From Lonicera japonica (Eukaryota; Streptophyta; Magnoliopsida; Dipsacales; Caprifoliaceae): a DNA stretch of 64,000 bases. Both the position numbers and the translations under genes were made by a program. Location: the NCBI GenBank assembly GCA_021464415.1, contig CM038467.1, positions 11,797,411 to 11,861,410 of the forward strand. Reading direction: 5' to 3'. The notes under the pieces were generated by a model that did not search any database, was not told the DNA's origin, and worked only from the letters and a program-made list of their open reading frames with translations. Shown here one piece after another: positions 10,441 to 26,489 of the stretch (the first letter of the stretch is position 1; each line of letters opens with the position of its first letter).

Positions 10441-12133
10441 TAGTCCTTCTTTAGCTCTTGGAACAAAAATTTCAGGTTGAGATTATGTATCTTCCTTTTT
10501 ATGAAGAATTTAATTAGTGTGAGGATTGGCATTTTCTTTTTAGCATTGTTGTTACTTGTTCGTGTAATATCTCGCACTTTGCTTTATGATTTAAATGGTA
10601 GTGAACGAGAGAGTGAATGTATGAGAGAGTCTGGTTTGAATTCACTAGTGTATGTGGTGTGTGCAACGGTTTGATGCAGTAATATGTTCTTTTCACATTG
10701 AGTTCGTTATATGAACTTAGTTTTCGAACAGTTATCTAATTAAGTTTCTACAAACTAATTCTTGAAGATCGCATGTCAACGGGAATAGCTAGCTCTGCAA
10801 GTACATGATATTAACCATTTGATCCGTTTGGCTCCAAAAGATTCATTTATTTCAGTTACTGAAAATTAACCATATAAATTTGAACAGAAATAAAAGTACT
10901 CGACACCCCTTTAAGTTTGAGTTTGAGATAAAATATATAAAAAAGGAGAAAGGAGCTTAATTTGCTTTGGTTTTGAGACACGGGGGAAAATGTTGCTCTA
11001 TTTTTGGTGAGCAAATAACGAGAACGATGCAGGGAGATGGGCAATTTTGTTCTTTTTAGTTTTTCACCTTGGGGTAGTGCGCACAAATTCAACTATAAAA
11101 AAGGCAGTTGAAATGTTCCCAAAATTAATGTTCGCTTTAAACCATAGTTGGTCCACATACGTACCTGAGTGCCACTGTAGCTTTTTTCTTATGGCCATTT
11201 ACACTATCACGGTGTGGTGGGAGCTGACTTTTTCTTCAACCTTTGCAATTACAATTACAAAAGAGAAAATGCTATGTAATTAAAAAAAAATTATAACCTA
11301 AATGAATTTGAATCACGTAATTATTTGAGTCAGACAGAGAGAGAGAGTGAACGATGATACTAGTGAGTTGAAAGAGACTTTTTTTAGACCAAATATCATT
11401 GGTCATGCTCAAATTGATTAAAATCTAAAGTCACAATTAATATGAGTGTTTTACAGTCAACAATGATTTGTTTCTCTAAAGGAAAACATTAGTTTTCACT
11501 TTTACTTTTGTTCTGTTGACTAATGGAGTAATTGTTGTGGCTAGTTAACCTTGAGTAGATTCCATCCCCACCTATCAGATATGTGATGATATATATAACA
11601 AGCATAATGAAGCTGTCTTGATTGTGTATCATTACTCTCCATTTGTTCTTTTTATAGTTTTAATTAATGACGATGATGATGATCGATAAAGTGGCCAAAC
11701 GAGGTGGTTTTTCAAGAGAATGTTTTGTGATCCTAGGACTTCACTACTGCCCCCACCTAATAAAAATCATGTCATATGAGGTGAGGTAGGGTGAAACAGA
11801 AAGATTCTTGCATGATTATTTTCCTCCTTTCTCACCCATTCTTGTATTTTTCAAATTTTTACACAAGGGTATTTTTGCCAATTCAAAAAAACTGGTTTTG
11901 TCATGAGCAAGCTTTTTATATAAAATCTGCTGTTTTTCCCTAGAGAGTAAATTGGTGAAGATATTTGTATCAAGATTTTACTAAGTCAGAAAATGCAAGT
12001 TTGAACTTGTCTTTATTTTTATGCAGTGAAAAATGCAAACTTTTTTTTTTGTCACTAAAACCTTTTTTAATCTTGTGTCCCTCAGTTTTAAATTTTTTAT
12101 CACCAACCCCTTTAACTTAATAACTATAATTAT
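10441..12133. other. Intergenic, nothing recognised
   Basis: AT-rich sequence with scattered simple repeats. The ORFs at 10477-10674, 10856-11092 and 11047-11283 lack family motifs or supporting structure. Confidence 0.4.
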
Positions 12134-12478
12134 GTTAATACTCTCACGTTGTTGGAAGATTATTATCATTGGTACTCGCTCAATATTAAGTATCTCAAAT
12201 TTCATCAATAATTCAAGGTATGGCCCATTTTGTTAAATATACTCGTCCAATTTATAGTGAGTAAATGTGTTAATATTATCCTGTCATTGGAAGAGTATAT
12301 TCATTAGTACTCGCTTGAAATTGAGCATCTAAAACATTGGCAATAACTTAAGTTACGGCTCATTTTTTGAAATATACCCATCCAATTTATGGTGAATAAA
12401 TGTGGTAAAACTCTTCCATCATTGAGGGAGTATCTTCATTGTTACTCGCTCGACATTGAGTATTTGAAACTTAAACAA
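12134..12478. repeat. 135-bp tandem repeat, about 2.6 copies
   Basis: Unit 1 is 12134-12268, unit 2 is 12269-12403 and a partial unit 3 is 12404-12478. Anchors repeated at the same offset include TACTCGCT (12172, 12309, 12443 approximately), ATTGAG/ATTAAG and CCAATTTAT.GTGA.TAAATGT. The copies are clearly diverged. Confidence 0.8.
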
Positions 12479-13926
12479 ATTTGTGTGTATGCATTTTTTT
12501 CGTTTTTTTAGAAGAGATTTACATATATGCATTTTTTTGTTTATTTTTTTTTTCTTTCATTTTAGAATATATATGTGTGTGTGTGTGTGTATGTATGTTT
12601 TGAATAGATATATATTTATATATGTATATTTTGAAAAGAAGGAGGAGGAGGAGGAAGAAGAGGAAGAATTCTTATTCTTTTGTTTTCGAATCTATATATA
12701 TTTATGTATATGTATGTTTTGAAAAAGAGGAGGATGAGAAGGAGGAGGAGGAGGAGAAGAGGGTGGTGAGGGGATGGTGAAAGATTGCAGTATTATTTTG
12801 TTGTAATTAATGATTAATTAATAGTTAACTTTTAGATAAAAAAGTGAAATGAGATGGTGGTGGAAATAAAGTTTATTTGAATATTAATAAAAAATTTAGA
12901 GTGTGTTAGTGATAATAAAAAGAAGTGTATTTATCACCACCCATATTTTTCTCACAATTGAGTTTGATTACCTATGACATGGATAAGCCCGATCCAAGTC
13001 AATCTGAATAGTTCGGACCAACCCGATCCAGTCCAAGGAATGGATATGGGCTGGCCCAGGCTCGAAGCGGCCCCAAAAATAGTGCAGTAGCCCAACTTGC
13101 AGGAAGCCAGCCCATTGCCAGCTAAGGGGCCATAATTTCATCCCTAATAAGTAATAACAGCAAAATAGAATCTTGGAAGGTCACGTTCAGTCGTACTATT
13201 TTTGTACGTGTGCGGGAGGGACGGGACGGGACGGGACGGGAAAGGCTAATAGTTGGGTTGATTAGCTTTTTAAACAATAAAAGTGGAACCAAACGAAACG
13301 GACCTGAGTATTAGGTTTTCCTAGCAATATATTATATACGCCACAAAATAATGGTTAGGGAATCAGTGGTACAATATATATTACCGGATGCATGTGTAGC
13401 CTAATGTTTAGGTTCGTTGCATTTAACTTAACGCTAGTGTGTTTGTTTGTGGCACTCAATAATAAAAATCAATTGTAGTATTTTTTTTTTTTTTTTTGCT
13501 GTGTAGTTGATTTGTATTAAAAGTGATAAAATAAATAAGAATTTTTTCTATTTGCAAAACTAATTAATCAAACTATCATATATTTCCCTTGCAAACAGAA
13601 ATCTGCTATATCAGATATACATAGGATTCAAAGACATCATAACAGTGGATGGAAGATCTAAATATTTGGTGATTCTATTAATACACATGGAGGAGGAAAA
13701 GTAAGAATGCGTGTGTGATGAAATTGGAAAAACAAACAAACAAAAAGGTTATAAACCAGACTACTAAAGCTTTATTATATTATTAAAGTAGAATGTATGT
13801 CAAAAGGCATAAAATAATAATGAAAGTGAGAAATTCTTGGATTTTTCTCAAAATATCTGACTCAATGGTGACTGTAACTAGATCGAGGGACAAGAGGATG
13901 TGTATATTTGTCCCCGTATCTTTTAG
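12479..13926. other. Intergenic with several microsatellites
   Basis: There is a GT tract near 12571-12590, two GAG-rich tracts near 12636-12670 and 12725-12760, and a pentanucleotide GGGAC array at 13214-13240. A patch at 12970-13140 rich in GGCCC/CCAGCCC resembles hAT subterminal sequence, but no ends were resolved. No gene is seen. Confidence 0.45.
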
Positions 13927-13935
13927 CCACGTGTC
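13927..13935 (+). promoter_or_regulatory. G-box / ABRE-like element upstream of the Di19 locus
   Basis: CCACGTGTC contains the CACGTG G-box and the ACGTGTC core of abscisic-acid response elements. It lies about 210 bp upstream of the Di19 start codon, and Di19 genes are named for dehydration induction. A single short motif can occur by chance. Confidence 0.35.
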
Positions 13936-14137
13936 GGGGATATATCGAATAGCTTTGGTACGTGAGAAAAGCTATCCTCTATAGCAGACCCTATTATCGA
14001 ATAGCTTTGATATATCGAGGGACAACATCTATTCATTTATCTCCCTCATTCAAGTGAACCCATTTTTCTGCTCTTTCTTTAACTATCCTTTTTTTTCCAT
14101 CTTGTTTTCCGGGAAAAGAAACTGAATATTTTCCAAA

Positions 14138-15295
14138 ATGGAAGCAAACTTCTGGGCCTCAAGGGTTCGCTCGGGCAAACACTTCTGTGCCATCCAAGCT
14201 GCTCGTGTCAACGACTCTGGTAACTATAACAAAATTCATGAATTGGGCCCGCAATCTTTTAGGCATTCATAGTGAAGTCAACTAGATTAGCAAACAACTT
14301 GGTTTAGTCTTATCAGTTGCCTTTTTTCTTTGTTTCATTGGACAATTGTTTACGTTAGAATCACACAATCGAGAATACTCTGTCTACTGATGGTTTTTTT
14401 TTTGGATTCTGTATGACTGATGCATTTCTCATATTTAGTTTTTATGTGACAAAGTGAGGGTAGCGCATAAATTATCAAATTGCGATTTTTTTTTGTCATA
14501 TTTTAGTAAACTTTGAGTCTTGTATATGGTACAAATAGTCATCTTGATACGTGGATATTGCAGTTGGTGTGCTTTGTAGCCATCTTCAAGAGGAGCATTG
14601 CTTCGAATTAAAAAACGCTGTAATATTGTTTACTTAAATAGCCACAAGTAATCATGTTGCTTCTGAGAGTTCCATTCGCAAAGGAATTATATCATTCTTC
14701 CTCCGCTTGTCTGGCCAGCTAAGTACCATATGTGCATTTCAATTTCAGGTTTGTCCCATAAGTGCAGCATCTAGGAAAAGACTCAATTGGGCCATTTTAC
14801 ATTGTAGCATGCACATTTGATAAAGGTATTATCTGTTCTATTGTTTTTTTCAATAAAATACAGAAAAAAAAAACATATATGTGTGTGTGCCATCTATAGG
14901 CATTGGTTTGTTAATTTTACAGAGGAAATCTCAGAAATCGGAAATGAACGGTCGAACGTTTATTGGTCACTTAGCAAGTGGTGGTAGTAGTTGTCTTAAC
15001 GGGAATAAAACTGTGCAGCTGATCCATTTCTCTTTCCATTTCTCTGCAATCTACCTTTCTTAGACCCAAAAACAACTGACAAACAAGATGAACCAATCTC
15101 CTCTAATTCTTCTAATGCACAGAGGTATTTTGTTATCAAAATTTTCATAAGTTGTCCACTTGGTTTCCTACAGCCTGACTCTTTTAGCATTTGTTGTAGG
15201 CCTGAGTGTTGGATGAAGCTCAAGCGGAGGATTATAAAGAGAGGAGGCAGAGAGCTGCATTCCTTCAACAGTTGATACTGTCAACCTTCTTTTAG
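14138..15295 (+). pseudogene. Di19 (drought-induced 19) zinc-finger gene, broken copy
   Basis: Exon 1 (14138-14219, MEANFWASRVRSGKHFCAIQ...) keeps the ATG and the donor gtaact. Exon 2's tail at about 14549-14619 reads YVDIAVGVLCSHLQEEHC, but the preceding CPFC pair is not recognisable. Exon 3 (14749-14825) begins VCPISAAS where the family has VCPLCAA.LGKD, then is out of frame and meets stops. Exon 4 (14923-15124) still has RKSQKSE. The last exon keeps VLDEAQAEDYKERRQRAAFL and LILSTFF before TAG at 15295. Di19 proteins are small nuclear C2H2-like stress regulators. Lost cysteines and a frameshift argue against a working protein, although exon borders and exon 1 survive, so decay is fairly recent. 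Confidence 0.82.
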
Positions 15296-15903
15296 GGGTT
15301 CTATATCCATTTTGCAGTAATTTAACAGAATCAGTATCACCAATTAAATATGGAATGAGAAGCACTTCTTCATTTAGAGCATTTTACATTAATATTCACA
15401 TCAGCACTGCTAGTTTCCTTCAAATCAAAACATGGATTTGAGCTTGGCTTGAACTAGCTAAGAGCAAAAACTAACTGAGCATAGTTGATCCTACTACATA
15501 ACTGATCTTCTCAACGAGAATAGCATGACAATTTCCACGAAGAATTTGATAATGAATAAGCACAAACCATAGGCAAGGATTATCCATACAAAAAATCACT
15601 CACAGAGAAATTAGCATTCCGTGATCCAAGTGCAATTCGCAAACTTAATATTTTGCAATAAAAAGATAGCAGATAATACAGTCTTGTACAAGAAAAATTA
15701 TAAATTATTAACTAGCACTACATAGAGTTCAGTAAGTTCAGCAGCATATATCAATGCAAGCTTGGTTTGAAACTGTTAAATCCCACCCATGAGTCCTGGG
15801 GAAACACATGCCGCAATCGGTAAGAGTTACTCAGATAATTAACATCACAACGTCACTTGTCTTAGTTACATTTGGCATATTTAGTCATTACTCCCATTTC
15901 AAG

Positions 15904-15949
15904 AGGTTTTAGGTTAGAAAAAGGAGAGGTTTTAGGTTAGAAAAAGGAG
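15904..15949. repeat. Two perfect 23-bp tandem copies
   Basis: AGGTTTTAGGTTAGAAAAAG plus GAG occurs twice end to end, directly beside the Tourist element at 15958. Confidence 0.85.
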
Positions 15950-15957
15950 AGGATTTA

Positions 15958-16298
15958 GGGAGTGTTTGTTTAGCCCACTTAAATCTGAAAACTTGAGTGG
16001 TGTAAAAAATTAATTGATTTGCCTCTTAAATCTGAAAATTTGCATTCAAAATTTTAATTGGCAAGTTTACCGCTTAAATCTGAAAACTTAAAACTCCTCA
16101 TTACAAAATACCTATTTTACCCTCATTAAAGCCTTAATCATGGGATCTAAATACACTAATAAGGGCAAAATTATCGTATTAAAAAAAATCAGTTTTCAGA
16201 TGTGTTATATTCAAACAAACAATATTTCTTCAAATATAGTTTTCAGAAGTAAACAAACAATTTTTTCAGTTTCTTCAGATGTTTTATCAAACGCCACC
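15958..16298. mobile_element. Tourist-like (PIF/Harbinger) MITE, 341 bp
   Basis: The ends are GGGAGTGTTTG and CAAACGCCACC (reverse complement GGTGGCGTTTG), with TTA on both sides (15955-15957 and 16299-16301). A TTA TSD and GG..GTTTG termini fit PIF/Harbinger. The interior has repeated CTTAAATCTGAAAA blocks, shared with the larger element at 31545-32479. Confidence 0.78.
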
Positions 16299-16796
16299 TT
16301 AGGCAACCCATATTGACAATATTCAAAAAGTTTGAGATCACATAGTTTACAAGTCAATTAGTGGCAAATAAAACCAACATCAAAGTAATTTCATTCTATT
16401 GCCAAGGAAAGAGAAACTTCAGAAAATGTTTCAGTTCCATGCAAGCACATAAATATGGTCCGGTCCTCAAAGTAAACAATTATTTAGCTTGAGAAGAAAT
16501 CAAATTATCATAGTTGCAGACCATTCTACTTTGTTCAAGCAAGCAAGAGTTCAAACTCAACAAACAGGTCAGGAAATAGAGAGAAACAAATCACATTGAA
16601 TCGTGAGATGAATATTGCCCAAATAACTAAAGACACTAGCACATAAGAAGTTTCACGCAAAAAAATCGTACCATATATGACAATTGGATTCATGATATTC
16701 CAAAAAGGGCAGACAACTAATTTCATAAAGTTTAAGATATAAACTTTAAAAACCGCCGAAAAGTGACCCGAATACGAAGAAGCCACAAGCAACCCA

Positions 16797-18263
16797 TCAC
16801 TCGAGAATGGACTGAATGACACCAGCTCCAACGGTCTTCCCACCTTCTCTGATAGCAAACCTCATCCCTGACTCGCAAGCAACCGGCATTATTAGCTCAA
16901 CAACAATCTTCACACGGTCACCCGGCATAACCATCTTAGACTCCTCATCCTTATCATTCATGATGGAAGTCACCTTCCCCGTAACATCAGTAGTCCTCAT
17001 GTAGAACTGAGGCCTATACCCTGCAAAAAAGGGCGAATGCCTACCCCCCTCTTCCTTCTTCAACACATACACAATGGCCTCGAACTTGGTGTGAGGGGTA
17101 ATCGAACCCGGCTTAGCCAAAACCATCCCCCTCTGTATATCAATCTTTTGAATACCTCTCAACAAGATCCCCACATTATCCCCCGCCAAGGCCTCATCGA
17201 GAATCTTTTGAAACATCTCAACCCCAGTCACAGTAGTATTTCTAGTATCCCTCAAACCCACTATCTCCACATTCTCTCCAACCTTCACCGTCCCTCTCTC
17301 CACCCGGCCGGTGGCGACAGTCCCACGGCCGGTAATCGAAAACACATCTTCAATTGCAAGTAGGAATGGTAGTTCAGTTTGACGTTGGGGAATTGGGATA
17401 TACTCATCAACAGAGTCCATGAGTTCATAAATTTTATCAACCCATTGGTTTTCGCCCCGTTTGATAGTAGGGTTTGCCATTAATGCCTCTAATGCTAAAA
17501 GTGCGGAACCAGAAATAATAGGGATATCATCTCCGGGGAATTCATAAGAAGATAAAAGCTCACGAACCTCCAATTCGACCAATTGAAGAAGTTCCTCGTC
17601 GTCGACTTGGTCTTGCTTGTTGAGGAAGACTACCATATTGGGTACGCCCACTTGCTTGGCTAAGAGGATGTGCTCTTTGGTCTGGGGCATGGGTCCATCG
17701 GCGCCGGAGACGACGAGGATGGCGCCGTCCATCTGGGCGGCGCCGGTAATCATGTTCTTGACGTAGTCGGCGTGGCCGGGGCAGTCGACGTGGGCGTAGT
17801 GGCGGTTGGCGGTCTCGTACTCGACGGTGGCGGTGTTGATGGTGATGCCACGTGCGCGTTCCTCGGGAGCGGCGTCAATCTCGTCGTACTTCTTGGGGGC
17901 ACTGCCGCCCATGGAGGCAAGGGCCATAGTGAGAGCAGCGGTAAGTGTGGTTTTACCGTGGTCGACGTGGCCGATGGTTCCGATGTTGAGATGGGGTTTT
18001 GTGCGCTCGAATTTGCCACGTGCGGCGCGTACAGTGAGGGCAGGGCGGCGGCTGCGAGTGGTGGTGGTGGAGGTGGAGGGGGTTTGGAGGAAGATAGTGG
18101 AAGGGGTTGAAATAAAGGAGGAAGAGAGGACTAGTTTGGTGGTGGATTTAGAACGAGAAGTTAGATTAGAGATGGGGAGAATGGGATTGTTTAATGAAGA
18201 AGAAGAAGAAGAAGAAGGGTAGATGAGTTTAGCTGAGGTTGTAGCTGCTGCTGAAATCGCCAT
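16797..18263 (-). CDS. tufA: Plastid translation elongation factor EF-Tu, nuclear gene
   Basis: A single uninterrupted 488-codon frame. Residues 1 to about 80 form a Ser/Thr-rich, acid-free chloroplast transit peptide ending near [14 protein letters not shown]. The mature protein has all EF-Tu GTPase motifs: G1 GHVDHGKT at 98-105, switch I ERARGITI near 135-142, G3 DCPGH at 160-164, G4 NKQD at 215-218 and a G5-like SGSA at 251. Domains 2 and 3 follow, including GRVERG, PHTKFEA and GGRHSPFF, and the protein ends [11 protein letters not shown]. It delivers aminoacyl-tRNA to plastid ribosomes. The length, lack of introns and leader are normal for nuclear tufA in land plants. The ATG at 18263 is followed by Ala, as is usual for transit peptides. 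It appears intact. Confidence 0.97.
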   Translation of the reverse strand: MAISAAATTSAKLIYPSSSSSSSLNNPILPISNLTSRSKSTTKLVLSSSFISTPSTIFLQTPSTSTTTTRSRRPALTVRAARGKFERTKPHLNIGTIGHVDHGKTTLTAALTMALASMGGSAPKKYDEIDAAPEERARGITINTATVEYETANRHYAHVDCPGHADYVKNMITGAAQMDGAILVVSGADGPMPQTKEHILLAKQVGVPNMVVFLNKQDQVDDEELLQLVELEVRELLSSYEFPGDDIPIISGSALLALEALMANPTIKRGENQWVDKIYELMDSVDEYIPIPQRQTELPFLLAIEDVFSITGRGTVATGRVERGTVKVGENVEIVGLRDTRNTTVTGVEMFQKILDEALAGDNVGILLRGIQKIDIQRGMVLAKPGSITPHTKFEAIVYVLKKEEGGRHSPFFAGYRPQFYMRTTDVTGKVTSIMNDKDEESKMVMPGDRVKIVVELIMPVACESGMRFAIREGGKTVGAGVIQSILE

Positions 18264-20518
18264 TGAAGATTGATTGAGGAGGGAATTTAGGGTGACTAGA
18301 GAAATTTGGGGGAGAAGTTTTGAGTAGAGAAAGAAAGAACGAAAGAAAGGGAGAGCGAGAGTGTGTGTGTTATGGGTGCAAAGAACAGGGAAGAAAAGAG
18401 GGCCTCATATTTCTCTCAATTGAGGATGAAAGAGGGTTTGTAATTCTATCCATTTCTCTCTCTCTCTGCCTTGTAGAGAGAGATAAGACGACAGATTTGC
18501 TCTACAGTGTGAAACGGTGGTAACATGGAAGTTGTGTGCTACTTATGTCATTCCAAAACACGTCTCGAGGGCTTATTAAGAATTGGAATGGGCTTATTAG
18601 CCACCACAATATATGACAGTAAAATTACATTTTAGGAGCGTTCTTGTCAACACTTAATTGAAATGCACTTCAAAATGCAGTGAAAAAGCCCCAATCACAT
18701 CAAAATTTTGCTGTCCTGTATATTTAACTTTACTTTGCATTATAAAATCTATTTTTAGCTTTTAGCAAAACAGAATGAGATAACTAAAAATAAAAATTTT
18801 AGCTTGTACTTTTACCATTACAGATGGTATAAGTCATTTCTTAAAAGTGTCTAAAAATATTAAAAGATTATCAATAACTATGCTAACTAAAATACTACAC
18901 CGCATTTTGAAATTAGAGTCCCAATTACTTTTAAGTAATTCAATACTATGGTTATTCATCGTAATTACTTTCCTAATTTACAAATATGAAGAAAAAACAT
19001 TCTGGCCCAAACTAAGAGTAATTTATTTTGATAAATTACTTTCCTTAAATAGTAATACATGTATTCTAGTGACATCCTAGTTGATTTTATATTAGAGAGT
19101 TTACATATTAAATTTTATGACCGATTCTATATAATTATCTTTCATATAAATACCACAAATTTCTACTTTTAGATTGTGTGAAATTTTTGAAACACTTGAG
19201 TACAATTGTTTGTTTTTTCAAAGAATGCTTATAATGAGAATTAAACATTCGCCCTTAAATAATTCATACTTAAGACTAAGTTATTTGCTCTTGTTAAATT
19301 GTATACATACGTACATATATTACACGTCACCTGTGCTCTGCAGGTAGTATAATACCAAAAAATACGATGGTTAAACAACGTAGATCTAGACGCTCGTAAC
19401 ATAATTGATATTGATATGTCGTGGGCCAATAAAAACAGAAAGTGATTCATTCATAGTTGATTCGCGTCCCCCATTAAGTGTGCCTCTTGGTGCCACGTAT
19501 TAGCTTCCGGTTCTCTAATTCAGAGGGAAAATTGGTTGGTCTTCAAACCACGCTCCTTTAGCATATCCTATTTGCTTAAAAAAAACTAAAAAAAATAACT
19601 CATATTCTAAAGCTTGCAGTTGCAGATTATTATATGTGCAATGCTACTTGACCGAGTATTTTAAATCTTCCATCCACACCCCCATAAAGGCGCTTGGCCG
19701 AGTATCTATGTGCATTTGTACTAACTTTTTGATCTGTCTTGCATTACACAACATATAATACAACTCTTGAGAAGCACTTGCATATTCAAAAAGACAGCCC
19801 TGCCTTCTCCCACCTATAAACCCTATGTGCTTGTGTGGTTCCAAGTTTTGATTGTTCTCAAAATCCTAAATTAGTAAATTCACACTAGGAGTTTCTTATA
19901 GTACGTGTTAAGAGGTTTGAATCGTAAGTTGATGATGCTCAAACTTTCCAGGTAAAATTACCATTTTAGATACCAAGAACAAACAAAAACGCATTAAAAT
20001 TTGTATACACATAGATATCATCAAACCTTGTACTTCAATTTATAGCAGTAAGGAACAAAAAGAAGACACATAATTAGCAATTACAGGCCTGCAATAACAT
20101 ATTCAGTACAAAGAGCACAACAAAATCAAGCAAATAGTAAATTCTCATGGCGTATTATGGATCCTAAATATGAGGCAAGCATATGCTGCAACCTTAGTTA
20201 ACCACCCCATGAATCCTTGTCTCAAGTCCCAAATAAGTTTTCTCAGCAAACAATAAACCAAAAATCAATCCCACCTTTCATGTTGTTACTGCACAAAATA
20301 TGTATGTACCAATATGTACAAATATACATTTCAGTAAAAGAAAATTGCGATAACCCTATAAACTGCTAAATGGCATACAAAACGATATTAATCGAGTACA
20401 TAAATGACAAATAAAATAGGTTTCAGGCATTAAGAAATGTTTATATATTGTGCGTACTCGTTAGATATGACCTCACCTCAGCAGCAATCACCGACAGCAT
20501 TGCCAATTTCTCCCCAAG
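18264..20518. other. tufA upstream region and intergenic DNA
   Basis: Next to tufA there is a purine-rich leader (GAAAGAAAGG and GAGAGA runs, 18320-18500), presumably 5' UTR and core promoter on the minus strand. The rest to 20518 is AT-rich, without a supportable gene. The last few hundred bases probably include the 3' UTR of the WNK gene. Confidence 0.45.
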
Positions 20519-25843
<5,325 letters not shown>

Positions 25844-26026
25844 TATGGGAGTAGTAAACCCTAGTTCTAACGTACAATCAGATCAAATTTCAATTGGTCT
25901 CAGAATTTCAGACAGATTCCAAACGGGAGCCGAAAAAAAAAATTGAAAAACGCGAACCAATACGAAGTGAGGATTTGAAAAAAAAAAGACAAAATGGAAG
26001 ATATTTGTTTGTTTGGATGTTTATGT

Positions 26027-26278
26027 GTATGCACGTATGTATGTATGTATGTATGTATGTATGCATGTATCTCCACCAAAAAGAAAAGAAAGGCAATTGA
26101 AAGAAGAAACGTGCGGAGAAAGGGCGGCGTCTCTCTCTCTCTCTCTCTCTGTGAAAAAAAAAATGGAAACGGCGGAACGAATCAGCTAACTCACTCACTC
26201 TCTCTCTGTCTCTGACTCTCTCTCCCCTACCAAATTTCTTCCGTTTGTTTATTTATTTATTTATTTATCAGTGTAGAT
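26027..26278. repeat. Microsatellites in the WNK 5' leader/promoter
   Basis: An ATGT array near 26033-26068, a CT array at about 26131-26150, CTCTCTCTGTCTCTGACTCTC near 26198-26225, and a TTTA array near 26247-26268. They lie 190 to 430 bp upstream of the WNK start codon, likely in its 5' UTR or core promoter. Confidence 0.8.
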
Positions 26279-26313
26279 CTTCTCTCAATTGAATGGAGCA
26301 TTTGGAAAGTCAA

Positions 26314-26489
26314 TCTATAATACAAATCAGGGATTTACTATTCACTGATTTGACCGTTAACTTTTATAGTCTAAAGGTCACAATTTTCTCATAAAAATCT
26401 AAAGGCCCATTTTATTTATAAATTTTTGTTTTATTTATAATTACTATTTTACTTACTATTTCGTGCCGTCGGGCACGGGCATACCCTAG
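26314..26489 (+). mobile_element. Small non-autonomous Helitron, 176 bp
   Basis: The 5' end is TCTATAATACAAATCAGGG, preceded by A (26313). The 3' end is a CGTGCC-GTCG-GGCACG hairpin followed by GGCATACC and CTAG, then a host T at 26490. Insertion between A and T with TC...CTAG ends and a subterminal hairpin is diagnostic of Helitrons. There is no coding capacity. Confidence 0.72.

Noticed and set aside
17670..18222. Long plus-strand frames (Gly/Val-rich) opposite tufA
   Set aside because: They are the antisense of the EF-Tu coding region and reflect its codon bias; no independent motif.
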